Notes: generated by a model from the letters alone, not told the origin. 64,000 nucleotides of DNA from Closterium sp. NIES-65 (GCA_948144175.1 CANXME010002326.1:62001-126000); one strand, 5' to 3'. Shown: positions 1 to 10,775, numbered from the stretch's first letter. Program-made: numbers and translations.

Positions 1-196
1 GGATTGTGGCAAACACGATCGTGGTGGGCGGTCCAGGATTCGAATAACATTGCTTCACATTTTATACCGGTACGGATTTCGCAGCTTCCCGGGCTCACAA
101 ACGCCCTTATATGGGGACGGTTTTTCATGCGGCGGGCCCTGTTTGAAGGCAAAAAGAGCTGGAATCTCGTCCCAAGGTATCTAGGATTGTGGCAAA

Positions 197-206
197 CACG
201 ATCGTG
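197..206. repeat. 10-bp palindrome CACGATCGTG (one per monomer; reference copy)
   Basis: This is the longest perfect palindrome in the unit (positions 14-23). It contains a PvuI site with two CpG. I saw no unit in which it is altered, except that the fused unit after 44,081 begins within the flank just before it and keeps the palindrome. It is the first of a series of dyads spaced about 19-27 bp apart. Confidence 0.85.
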
Positions 207-220
207 GTGGGCGGTCCAGG

Positions 221-228
221 ATTCGAAT
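221..228. repeat. 8-bp palindrome ATTCGAAT (reference copy)
   Basis: Unit positions 38-45, containing a BstBI site. It is broken only by A-to-G at 1,319 and 5,720. The same bases resemble the core of an RNA polymerase III B box (GGTTCGANTCC), but the matching stem half seen in tRNAs is absent. Confidence 0.8.
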
Positions 229-247
229 AACATTGCTTCACATTTTA

Positions 248-255
248 TACCGGTA
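248..255. repeat. 8-bp palindrome TACCGGTA (reference copy)
   Basis: Unit positions 65-72, containing an AgeI site. It is broken by C-to-A at 6,471, 8,293 and 15,032. It is present twice in the unit with the 32-bp duplication. Confidence 0.8.
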
Positions 256-287
256 CGGATTTCGCAGCTTCCCGGGCTCACAAACGC

Positions 288-297
288 CCTTATATGG
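288..297. promoter_or_regulatory. CArG-box consensus CCTTATATGG (one per monomer; reference copy)
   Basis: Unit positions 105-114 read CCTTATATGG, a perfect match to CC(A/T)6GG, the consensus bound by MADS-box factors such as SRF and plant MADS proteins. The motif is self-complementary at its fixed bases. It is intact in all but three of the 351 units; the exceptions are the T-to-G changes at 659, 2,511 and 4,513. Binding or function is not shown by the sequence. The chance of such a match somewhere in a random 182-bp unit is about 1%, by my arithmetic. Confidence 0.3.
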
Positions 298-315
298 GGA
301 CGGTTTTTCATGCGG

Positions 316-323
316 CGGGCCCG
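316..323. repeat. 8-bp palindrome CGGGCCCG overlapping variable site 1 (reference copy)
   Basis: Unit positions 133-140, containing an ApaI site. The CCTG, CCCTG and CCG alleles of site 1 all damage this palindrome, and all are confined to the left 12.6 kb. To the right every unit that keeps this segment has the intact form, apart from the truncated unit at 18,245. Confidence 0.8.
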
Positions 324-729
324 TTTGAAGGCAAAAAGAGCTGGAATCTCGTCCCAAGGTATCTAGGATTGTGGCAAACACGATCGTGGTGGGCGGTCCA
401 GGATTCGAATAACATTGCTTCACATTTTATACCGGTACGGATTTCGCAGCTTCCCGGGCTCACAAACGCCCTTATATGGGGACGGTTTTTCATGCGGCGG
501 GCCTGTTTGAAGGCAAAAAGAGCTGGAATCTCGTCCCAAGGTATCTAGGATTGTGGCAAACACGATCGTGGTGGGCGGTCCAGGATTCGAATAACATTGC
601 TTCACATTTTATACCGGTACGGATTTCGCAGCTTCCCGGGCTCACAAACGCCCTTATAGGGGGACGGTTCTTCATGCGGCGGGCCCGTTTGAAGGCAAAA
701 AGAGCTGGAATCTCGTCCCAAGGTATCTA

Positions 730-910
730 GGATTGTGGCAAACACGATCGTGGTGGGCGGTCCAGGATTCGAATAACATTGCTTCACATTTTATACCGGT
801 ACGGATTTCGCAGCTTCCCTGGCTCACAAACGCCCTTATATGGGGACGGTTTTTCATGCGGCGGGCCGTTTGAAGGCAAAAAGAGCTGGAATCTCGTCCC
901 AAGGTATCTA
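730..910 (+). repeat. 181-bp monomer with site 1 = CCG
   Basis: One C is missing in the GGGCCCG motif, which reads GGGCCG. The same unit has G-to-T at 820, destroying the CCCGGG site. A second 181-bp unit with the same site 1 deletion lies at 2,219-2,399. These two are the only units of this length. Confidence 0.9.
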
Positions 911-1489
911 GGATTGTGGCAAACACGATCGTGGTGGGCGGTCCAGGATTCGAATAACATTGCTTCACATTTTATACCGGTACGGATTTCGCAGCTTCCC
1001 GGGCTCACAAACGCCCTTATATGGGGACGGTTTTTCATGCGGCGGGCCCTGTTTGAAGGCAAAAAGAGCTGGAATCTCGTCCCAAGGTATCTAGGATTGT
1101 GGCAAACACGATCGTGGTGGGCGGTCCAGGATTCGAATAACATTGCTTCACATTTTATACCGGTACGGATTTCGCAGCTTCCCGGGCTCACAAACGCCCT
1201 TATATGGGGACGGTTTTTCATGCGGCGGGCCCGTTTGAAGGCAAAAAGAGCTGGAATCTCGTCCCAAGGTATCTAGGATTGTGGCAAACACGATCGTGGT
1301 GGGCGGTCCAGGATTCGAGTAACATTGCTTCACATTTTATACCGGTACGGATTTCGCAGCTTCACATTTTATACCGGTACGGATTTCGCAGCTTCCCGGG
1401 CTCACAAACGCCCTTATATGGGGACGGTTTTTCATGCGGCGGGCCTGTTTGAAGGCAAAAAGAGCTGGAATCTCGTCCCAAGGTATCTA
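911..1489 (+). repeat. Variant-marked trimer, first copy (monomers 6-8)
   Basis: The three units carry, in order, CCCTG at site 1, no variant, then A-to-G at unit position 44 together with CCTG. The same order of markers recurs in units 30-32. This copy also contains the 32-bp duplication, which the second copy lacks, so the duplication arose after the two trimers separated or was lost in the other. Confidence 0.75.
1329..1392 (+). repeat. 32-bp tandem duplication inside monomer 8
   Basis: Bases 1,329-1,360 are repeated exactly at 1,361-1,392, making this unit 214 bp (1,276-1,489). The duplicated segment is unit positions 54-85, including the TACCGGTA palindrome. In the normal unit the pentamer GCTTC occurs at positions 52-56 and again at 84-88, exactly 32 bp apart, so slippage or unequal pairing between these two short matches explains the event. 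It occurs only once in the window. Confidence 0.95.
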
Positions 1490-2218
1490 GGATTGTGGCA
1501 AACACGATCGTGGTGGGCGGTCCAGGATTCGAATAACATTGCTTCACATTTTATACCGGTACGGATTTCGCAGCTTCCCGGGCTCACAAACGCCCTTATA
1601 TGGGGACGGTTTCTTCATGCGGCGGGCCCGTTTGAAGGCAAAAAGAGCTGGAATCTCGTCCCAAGGTATCTAGGATTGTGGCAAACACGATCGTGGTGGG
1701 CGGTCCAGGATTCGAATAACATTGCTTCACATTTTATACCGGTACGGATTTCGCAGCTTCCCGGGCTCACAAACGCCCTTATATGGGGACGGTTTTTCAT
1801 GCGGCGGGCCCGTTTGAAGGCAAAAAGAGCTGGAATCTCGTCCCAAGGTATCTAGGATTGTGGCAAACACGATCGTGGTGGGCGGTCCAGGATTCGAATA
1901 ACATTGCTTCACATTTTATACCGGTACGGATTTCGCAGCTTCCCGGGCTCACAAACGCCCTTATATGGGGACGGTTTTTCATGCGGCGGGCCTGTTTGAA
2001 GGCAAAAAGAGCTGGAATCTCGTCCCAAGGTATCTAGGATTGTGGCAAACACGATCGTGGTGGGCGGTCCAGGATTCGAATAACATTGCTTCACATTTTA
2101 TACCGGTACGGATTTCGCAGCTTCCCGGGCTCACAAACGCCCTTATATGGGGACGGTTTTTCATGCGGCGGGCCTGTTTGAAGGCAAAAAGAGCTGGAAT
2201 CTCGTCCCAAGGTATCTA

Positions 2219-2399
2219 GGATTGTGGCAAACACGATCGTGGTGGGCGGTCCAGGATTCGAATAACATTGCTTCACATTTTATACCGGTACGGATTTCGC
2301 AGCTTCCCGGGCTCACAAACGCCCTTATATGGGGACGGTTTTTCATGCGGCGGGCCGTTTGAAGGCAAAAAGAGCTGGAATCTCGTCCCAAGGTATCTA
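2219..2399 (+). repeat. Second 181-bp monomer with site 1 = CCG
   Basis: It carries the same one-base deletion in GGGCCCG as the unit at 730-910 but lacks that unit's G-to-T change. The next unit (2,400) carries the TATAGGGG change at 2,511, also seen in the unit just before the first 181-bp copy (change at 659). The neighbourhoods are therefore related but not colinear. Confidence 0.9.
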
Positions 2400-5311
2400 G
2401 GATTGTGGCAAACACGATCGTGGTGGGCGGTCCAGGATTCGAATAACATTGCTTCACATTTTATACCGGTACGGATTTCGCAGCTTCCCGGGCTCACAAA
2501 CGCCCTTATAGGGGGACGGTTTTTCATGCGGCGGGCCTGTTTGAAGGCAAAAAGAGCTGGAATCTCGTCCCAAGGTATCTAGGATTGTGGCAAACACGAT
2601 CGTGGTGGGCGGTCCAGGATTCGAATAACATTGCTTCACATTTTATACCGGTACGGATTTCGCAGCTTCCCGGGCTCACAAACGCCCTTATATGGGGACG
2701 GTTCTTCATGCGGCGGGCCCGTTTGAAGGCAAAAAGAGCTGGAATCTCGTCCCAAGGTATCTAGGATTGTGGCAAACACGATCGTGGTGGGCGATCCAGG
2801 ATTCGAATAACATTGCTTCACATTTTATACCGGTACGGTTTTCGCAGCTTCCCGGGCTCACAAACGCCCTTATATGGGGACGGTTTTTCATGCGGCGGGC
2901 CTGTTTGAAGGCAAAAAGAGCTGGAATCTCGTCCCAAGGTATCTAGGATTGTGGCAAACACGATCGTGGTGGGCGGTCCAGGATTCGAATAACATTGCTT
3001 CACATTTTATACCGGTACGGATTTCGCAGCTTCCCGGGCTCACAAACGCCCTTATATGGGGACGGTTTTTCATGCGGCGGGCCTGTTTGAAGGCAAAAAG
3101 AGCTGGAATCTCGTCCCAAGGTATCTAGGATTGTGGCAAACACGATCGTGGTGGGCGGTCCAGGATTCGAATAACATTGCTTCACATTTTATACCGGTAC
3201 GGATTTCGCAGCTTCCCGGGCTCACAAACGCCCTTATATGGGGACGGTTTTTCATGCGGCGGGCCTGTTTGAAGGCAAAAAGAGCTGGAATCTCGTCCCA
3301 AGGTATCTAGGATTGTGGCAAACACGATCGTGGTGGGCGGTCCAGGATTCGAATAACATTGCTTCACATTTTATACCGGTACGGATTTCGCAGCTTCCCG
3401 GGCTCACAAACGCCCTTATATGGGGACGGTTTTTCATGCGGCGGGCCCGTTTGAAGGCAAAAAGAGCTGGAATCTCGTCCCAAGGTATCTAGGATTGTGG
3501 CAAACACGATCGTGGTGGGCGGTCCAGGATTCGAATAACATTGCTTCACATTTTATACCGGTACGGATTTCGCAGCTTCCCGGGCTCACAAACGCCCTTA
3601 TATGGGGACGGTTTTTCATGCGGCGGGCCCGTTTGAAGGCAAAAAGAGCTGGAATCTCGTCCCAAGGTATCTAGGATTGTGGCAAACACGATCGTGGTGG
3701 GCGGTCCAGGATTCGAATAACATTGCTTCACATTTTATACCGGTACGGATTTCGCAGCTTCCCGGGCTCACAAACGCCCTTATATGGGGACGGTTTTTCA
3801 TGCGGCGGGCCTGTTTGAAGGCAAAAAGAGCTGGAATCTCGTCCCAAGGTATCTAGGATTGTGGCAAACACGATCGTGGTGGGCGGTCCAGGATTCGAAT
3901 AACATTGCTTCACATTTTATACCGGTACGGATTTCGCAGCTTCCCGGGCTCACAAACGCCCTTATATGGGGACGGTTTTTCATGCGGCGGGCCCGTTTGA
4001 AGGCAAAAAGAGCTGGAATCTCGTCCCAAGGTATCTAGGATTGTGGCAAACACGATCGTGGTGGGCGGTCCAGGATTCGAATAACATTGCTTCACATTTT
4101 ATACCGGTACGGATTTCGCAGCTTCCCGGGCTCACAAACGCCCTTATATGGGGACGGTTTTTCATGCGGCGGGCCCGTTTGAAGGCAAAAAGAGCTGGAA
4201 TCTCGTCCCAAGGTATCTAGGATTGTGGCAAACACGATCGTGGTGGGCGGTCCAGGATTCGAATAACATTGCTTCACATTTTATACCGGTACGGATTTCG
4301 CAGCTTCCCGGGCTCACAAACGCCCTTATATGGGGACGGTTTTTCATGCGGCGGGCCCGTTTGAAGGCAAAAAGAGCTGGAATCTCGTCCCAAGGTATCT
4401 AGGATTGTGGCAAACACGATCGTGGTGGGCGGTCCAGGATTCGAATAACATTGCTTCACATTTTATACCGGTACGGATTTCGCAGCTTCCCGGGCTCACA
4501 AACGCCCTTATAGGGGGACGGTTTTTCATGCGGCGGGCCCGTTTGAAGGCAAAAAGAGCTGGAATCTCGTCCCAAGGTATCTAGGATTGTGGCAAACACG
4601 ATCGTGGTGGGCGGTCCAGGATTCGAATAACATTGCTTCACATTTTATACCGGTACGGATTTCGCAGCTTCCCGGGCTCACAAACGCCCTTATATGGGGA
4701 CGGTTTTTCATGCGGCGGGCCCGTTTGAAGGCAAAAAGAGCTGGAATCTCGTCCCAAGGTATCTAGGATTGTGGCAAACACGATCGTGGTGGGCGGTCCA
4801 GGATTCGAATAACATTGCTTCACATTTTATACCGGTACGGATTTCGCAGCTTCCCGGGCTCACAAACGCCCTTATATGGGGACGGTTTTTCATGCGGCGG
4901 GCCCGTTTGAAGGCAAAAAGAGCTGGAATCTCGTCCCAAGGTATCTAGGATTGTGGCAAACACGATCGTGGTGGGCGGTCCAGGATTCGAATAACATTGC
5001 TTCACATTTTATACCGGTACGGATTTCGCAGCTTCCCGGGCTCACAAACGCCCTTATATGGGGACGGTTTTTCATGCGGCGGGCCCGTTTGAAGGCAAAA
5101 AGAGCTGGAATCTCGTCCCAAGGTATCTAGGATTGTGGCAAACACGATCGTGGTGGGCGGTCCAGGATTCGAATAACATTGCTTCACATTTTATACCGGT
5201 ACGGATTTCGCAGCTTCCCGGGCTCACAAACGCCCTTATATGGGGACGGTTTTTCATGCGGCGGGCCCGTTTGAAGGCAAAAAGAGCTGGAATCTCGTCC
5301 CAAGGTATCTA

Positions 5312-5858
5312 GGATTGTGGCAAACACGATCGTGGTGGGCGGTCCAGGATTCGAATAACATTGCTTCACATTTTATACCGGTACGGATTTCGCAGCTTCC
5401 CGGGCTCACAAACGCCCTTATATGGGGACGGTTTTTCATGCGGCGGGCCCTGTTTGAAGGCAAAAAGAGCTGGAATCTCGTCCCAAGGTATCTAGGATTG
5501 TGGCAAACACGATCGTGGTGGGCGGTCCAGGATTCGAATAACATTGCTTCACATTTTATACCGGTACGGATTTCGCAGCTTCCCGGGCTCACAAACGCCC
5601 TTATATGGGGACGGTTTTTCATGCGGCGGGCCCGTTTGAAGGCAAAAAGAGCTGGAATCTCGTCCCAAGGTATCTAGGATTGTGGCAAACACGATCGTGG
5701 TGGGCGGTCCAGGATTCGAGTAACATTGCTTCACATTTTATACCGGTACGGATTTCGCAGCTTCCCGGGCTCACAAACGCCCTTATATGGGGACGGTTTT
5801 TCATGCGGCGGGCCTGTTTGAAGGCAAAAAGAGCTGGAATCTCGTCCCAAGGTATCTA
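5312..5858 (+). repeat. Variant-marked trimer, second copy (monomers 30-32)
   Basis: The marker order is the same as in 911-1,489: CCCTG (extra T at 5,451), a plain unit, then A-to-G at 5,720 with CCTG at 5,815. The A-to-G change is found only in these two trimers. The copies start 4,401 bp (24 units) apart. Confidence 0.75.
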
Positions 5859-7132
5859 GGATTGTGGCAAACACGATCGTGGTGGGCGGTCCAGGATTCG
5901 AATAACATTGCTTCACATTTTATACCGGTACGGATTTCGCAGCTTCCCGGGCTCACAAACGCCCTTATATGGGGACGGTTTTTCATGCGGCGGGCCCGTT
6001 TGAAGGCAAAAAGAGCTGGAATCTCGTCCCAAGGTATCTAGGATTGTGGCAAACACGATCGTGGTGGGCGGTCCAGGATTCGAATAACATTGCTTCACAT
6101 TTTATACCGGTACGGATTTCGCAGCTTCCCGGGCTCACAAACGCCCTTATATGGGGACGGTTTTTCATGCGGCGGGCCCGTTTGAAGGCAAAAAGAGCTG
6201 GAATCTCGTCCCAAGGTATCTAGGATTGTGGCAAACACGATCGTGGTGGGCGGTCCAGGATTCGAATAACATTGCTTCACATTTTATACCGGTACGGATT
6301 TCGCAGCTTCCCGGGCTCACAAACGCCCTTATATGGGGACGGTTTTTCATGCGGCGGGCCCGTTTGAAGGCAAAAAGAGCTGGAATCTCGTCCCAAGGTA
6401 TCTAGGATTGTGGCAAACACGATCGTGGTGGGCGGTCCAGGATTCGAATAACATTGCTTCACATTTTATAACGGTACGGATTTCGCAGCTTCCCGGGCTC
6501 ACAAACGCCCTTATATGGGGACGGTTTTTCATGCGGCGGGCCCGTTTGAAGGCAAAAAGAGCTGGAATCTCGTCCCAAGGTATCTAGGATTGTGGCAAAC
6601 ACGATCGTGGTGGGCGGTCCAGGATTCGAATAACATTGCTTCACATTTTATACCGGTACGGATTTCGCAGCTTCCCGGGCTCACAAACGCCCTTATATGG
6701 GGACGGTTTTTCATGCGGCGGGCCCGTTTGAAGGCAAAAAGAGCTGGAATCTCGTCCCAAGGTATCTAGGATTGTGGCAAACACGATCGTGGTGGGCGGT
6801 CCAGGATTCGAATAACATTGCTTCACATTTTATACCGGTACGGATTTCGCAGCTTCCCGGGCTCACAAACGCCCTTATATGGGGACGGTTTTTCATGCGG
6901 CGGGCCCGTTTGAAGGCAAAAAGAGCTGGAATCTCGTCCCAAGGTATCTAGGATTGTGGCAAACACGATCGTGGTGGGCGGTCCAGGATTCGAATAACAT
7001 TGCTTCACATTTTATACCGGTACGGATTTCGCAGCTTCCCGGGCTCACAAACGCCCTTATATGGGGACGGTTTTTCATGCGGCGGGCCCGTTTGAAGGCA
7101 AAAAGAGCTGGAATCTCGTCCCAAGGTATCTA

Positions 7133-7316
7133 GGATTGTGGCAAACACGATCGTGGTGGGCGGTCCAGGATTCGAATAACATTGCTTCACATTTTATACC
7201 GGTACGGATTTCGCAGCTTCCCGGGCTCACAAACGCCCTTATATGGGGACGGTTTTTCATGCGGCGGGCCCTGTTTGAAGGCAAAAAGAGCTGGAATTCT
7301 CGTCCCAAGGTATCTA
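7133..7316 (+). repeat. 184-bp monomer carrying both CCCTG and AATT
   Basis: This is the only unit with both 1-bp insertions: the extra T at 7,272 and the GAATTC at 7,294-7,299. It is also the leftmost unit with the AATT allele. The later AATT units carry CCCG at site 1, so the two insertions have been separated by exchange or arose independently. Confidence 0.9.
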
Positions 7317-10300
7317 GGATTGTGGCAAACACGATCGTGGTGGGCGGTCCAGGATTCGAATAACATTGCTTCACATTTTATACCGGTACGGATTTCGCAG
7401 CTTCCCGGGCTCACAAACGCCCTTATATGGGGACGGTTTTTCATGCGGCGGGCCCGTTTGAAGGCAAAAAGAGCTGGAATCTCGTCCCAAGGTATCTAGG
7501 ATTGTGGCAAACACGATCGTGGTGGGCGGTCCAGGATTCGAATAACATTGCTTCACATTTTATACCGGTACGGATTTCGCAGCTTCCCGGGCTCACAAAC
7601 GCCCTTATATGGGGACGGTTTTTCATGCGGCGGGCCCGTTTGAAGGCAAAAAGAGCTGGAATCTCGTCCCAAGGTATCTAGGATTGTGGCAAACACGATC
7701 GTGGTGGGCGGTCCAGGATTCGAATAACATTGCTTCACATTTTATACCGGTACGGATTTCGCAGCTTCCCGGGCTCACAAACGCCCTTATATGGGGACGG
7801 TTTTTCATGCGGCGGGCCCGTTTGAAGGCAAAAAGAGCTGGAATCTCGTCCCAAGGTATCTAGGATTGTGGCAAACACGATCGTGGTGGGCGGTCCAGGA
7901 TTCGAATAACATTGCTTCACATTTTATACCGGTACGGATTTCGCAGCTTCCCGGGCTCACAAACGCCCTTATATGGGGACGGTTTTTCATGCGGCGGGCC
8001 TGTTTGAAGGCAAAAAGAGCTGGAATCTCGTCCCAAGGTATCTAGGATTGTGGCAAACACGATCGTGGTGGGCGGTCCAGGATTCGAATAACATTGCTTC
8101 ACATTTTATACCGGTACGGATTTCGCAGCTTCCCGGGCTCACAAACGCCCTTATATGGGGACGGTTTTTCATGCGGCGGGCCCGTTTGAAGGCAAAAAGA
8201 GCTGGAATCTCGTCCCAAGGTATCTAGGATTGTGGCAAACACGATCGTGGTGGGCGGTCCAGGATTCGAATAACATTGCTTCACATTTTATAACGGTACG
8301 GATTTCGCAGCTTCCCGGGCTCACAAACGCCCTTATATGGGGACGGTTTTTCATGCGGCGGGCCCGTTTGAAGGCAAAAAGAGCTGGAATCTCGTCCCAA
8401 GGTATCTAGGATTGTGGCAAACACGATCGTGGTGGGCGGTCCAGGATTCGAATAACATTGCTTCACATTTTATACCGGTACGGATTTCGCAGCTTCCCGG
8501 GCTCACAAACGCCCTTATATGGGGACGGTTTTTCATGCGGCGGGCCCGTTTGAAGGCAAAAAGAGCTGGAATCTCGTCCCAAGGTATCTAGGATTGTGGC
8601 AAACACGATCGTGGTGGGCGGTCCAGGATTCGAATAACATTGCTTCACATTTTATACCGGTACGGATTTCGCAGCTTCCCGGGCTCACAAACGCCCTTAT
8701 ATGGGGACGGTTTTTCATGCGGCGGGCCCGTTTGAAGGCAAAAAGAGCTGGAATCTCGTCCCAAGGTATCTAGGATTGTGGCAAACACGATCGTGGTGGG
8801 CGGTCCAGGATTCGAATAACATTGCTTCACATTTTATACCGGTACGGATTTCGCAGCTTCCCGGGCTCACAAACGCCCTTATATGGGGACGGTTTTTCAT
8901 GCGGCGGGCCTGTTTGAAGGCAAAAAGAGCTGGAATCTCGTCCCAAGGTATCTAGGATTGTGGCAAACACGATCGTGGTGGGCGGTCCAGGATTCGAATA
9001 ACATTGCTTCACATTTTATACCGGTACGGATTTCGCAGCTTCCCGGGCTCACAAACGCCCTTATATGGGGACGGTTTTTCATGCGGCGGGCCCGTTTGAA
9101 GGCAAAAAGAGCTGGAATCTCGTCCCAAGGTATCTAGGATTGTGGCAAACACGATCGTGGTGGGCGGTCCAGGATTCGAATAACATTGCTTCACATTTTA
9201 TACCGGTACGGATTTCGCAGCTTCCCGGGCTCACAAACGCCCTTATATGGGGACGGTTTTTCATGCGGCGGGCCCGTTTGAAGGCAAAAAGAGCTGGAAT
9301 CTCGTCCCAAGGTATCTAGGATTGTGGCAAACACGATCGTGGTGGGCGGTCCAGGATTCGAATAACATTGCTTCACATTTTATACCGGTACGGATTTCGC
9401 AGCTTCCCGGGCTCACAAACGCCCTTATATGGGGACGGTTTTTCATGCGGCGGGCCCGTTTGAAGGCAAAAAGAGCTGGAATCTCGTCCCAAGGTATCTA
9501 GGATTGTGGCAAACACGATCGTGGTGGGCGGTCCAGGATTCGAATAACATTGCTTCACATTTTATACCGGTACGGATTTCGCAGCTTCCCGGGCTCACAA
9601 ACGCCCTTATATGGGGACGGTTTTTCATGCGGCGGGCCCGTTTGAAGGCAAAAAGAGCTGGAATCTCGTCCCAAGGTATCTAGGATTGTGGCAAACACGA
9701 TCGTGGTGGGCGGTCCAGGATTCGAATAACATTGCTTCACATTTTATACCGGTACGGATTTCGCAGCTTCCCGGGCTCACAAACGCCCTTATATGGGGAC
9801 GGTTTTTCATGCGGCGGGCCCGTTTGAAGGCAAAAAGAGCTGGAATCTCGTCCCAAGGTATCTAGGATTGTGGCAAACACGATCGTGGTGGGCGGTCCAG
9901 GATTCGAATAACATTGCTTCACATTTTATACCGGTACGGATTTCGCAGCTTCCCGGGCTCACAAACGCCCTTATATGGGGACGGTTTTTCATGCGGCGGG
10001 CCCGTTTGAAGGCAAAAAGAGCTGGAATCTCGTCCCAAGGTATCTAGGATTGTGGCAAACACGATCGTGGTGGGCGGTCCAGGATTCGAATAACATTGCT
10101 TCACATTTTATACCGGTACGGATTTCGCAGCTTCCCGGGCTCACAAACGCCCTTATATGGGGACGGTTTTTCATGCGGCGGGCCCGTTTGAAGGCAAAAA
10201 GAGCTGGAATCTCGTCCCAAGGTATCTAGGATTGTGGCAAACACGATCGTGGTGGGCGGTCCAGGATTCGAATAACATTGCTTCACATTTTATACCGGTA

Positions 10301-10592
10301 CGGATTTCGCAGCTTCCCGGGCTCACAAACGCCCTTATATGGGGACGGTTTTTCATGCGGCGGGCCCGTTTGAAGGCAAAAAGAGCTGGAATCTCGTCCC
10401 AAGGTATCTAGGATTGTGGCAAACACGATCGTGGTGGGCGGTCCAGGATTCGAATAACATTGCTTCACATTTTATACCGGTACGGATTTCGCAGCTTCCC
10501 GGGCTCACAAACGCCCTTATATGGGGACGGTTTTTCATGCGGCGGGCCCGTTTGAAGGCAAAAAGAGCTGGAATCTCGTCCCAAGGTATCTA

Positions 10593-10775
10593 GGATTGTG
10601 GCAAACACGATCGTGGTGGGCGGTCCAGGATTCGAATAACATTGCTTCACATTTTATACCGGTACGGATTTCGCAGCTTCCCGGGCTCACAAACGCCCTT
10701 ATATGGGGACGGTTTTTCATGCGGCGGGCCCGTTTGAAGGCAAAAAGAGCTGGAATTCTCGTCCCAAGGTATCTA
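10593..10775 (+). repeat. Representative type 2 monomer (183 bp, site 2 = AATT, EcoRI site)
   Basis: This unit differs from the reference only by one extra T, turning GGAATCTCG into GGAATTCTCG and creating GAATTC at 10,753-10,758. It is 183 bp, which is 61 codons, so consecutive units of this type keep the reading frame and produce long artificial open frames on both strands. The first AATT allele in the window is in the unit at 7,133-7,316. The type is sparse to 17 kb (units starting 7,133, 10,593, 12,050, 14,054, 14,601, 16,786, 16,969) and then becomes the commonest type. Confidence 0.93.

Larger units (their letters stand above)
184..365 (+). repeat. Reference monomer, type 1 (182 bp, site 2 = AAT)
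   Basis: This second unit carries the majority base at every position and serves as the reference. Landmarks: palindrome CACGATCGTG at 197-206, ATTCGAAT at 221-228, TACCGGTA at 248-255, CCCGGG at 271-276, CArG-like CCTTATATGG at 288-297, T5 tract at 304-308, CGGGCCCG at 316-323, A5 tract at 333-337, and the variable AAT site at 345-347. Base count is 51 G and 43 C of 182, with 14 CpG. The unit contains predicted sites for PvuI, BstBI, AgeI, SmaI and ApaI, four of them with CpG inside the recognition sequence. Length 182 is not a multiple of three, so any open frame shifts at each unit. Confidence 0.95.

Noticed and set aside
206..220. Two-tetrad G-quadruplex motif (GG-T-GGG-C-GG-TCCA-GG)
   Set aside because: Only G2 tracts are guaranteed, which form weak structures. 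Such motifs are common in G-rich DNA and nothing else supports it.
271..276. CCCGGG and other restriction sites as cloning or vector traces
   Set aside because: They are part of the monomer in every copy, and no vector sequence is present.
320..334. CENP-B box-like sequence (complement of CCCGTTTGAAGGCAA)
   Set aside because: It matches 7 of 9 fixed bases of the NTTCGNNNNANNCGGGN consensus, and about 0.5 such matches are expected by chance per monomer on two strands. The TTCG half is wrong.
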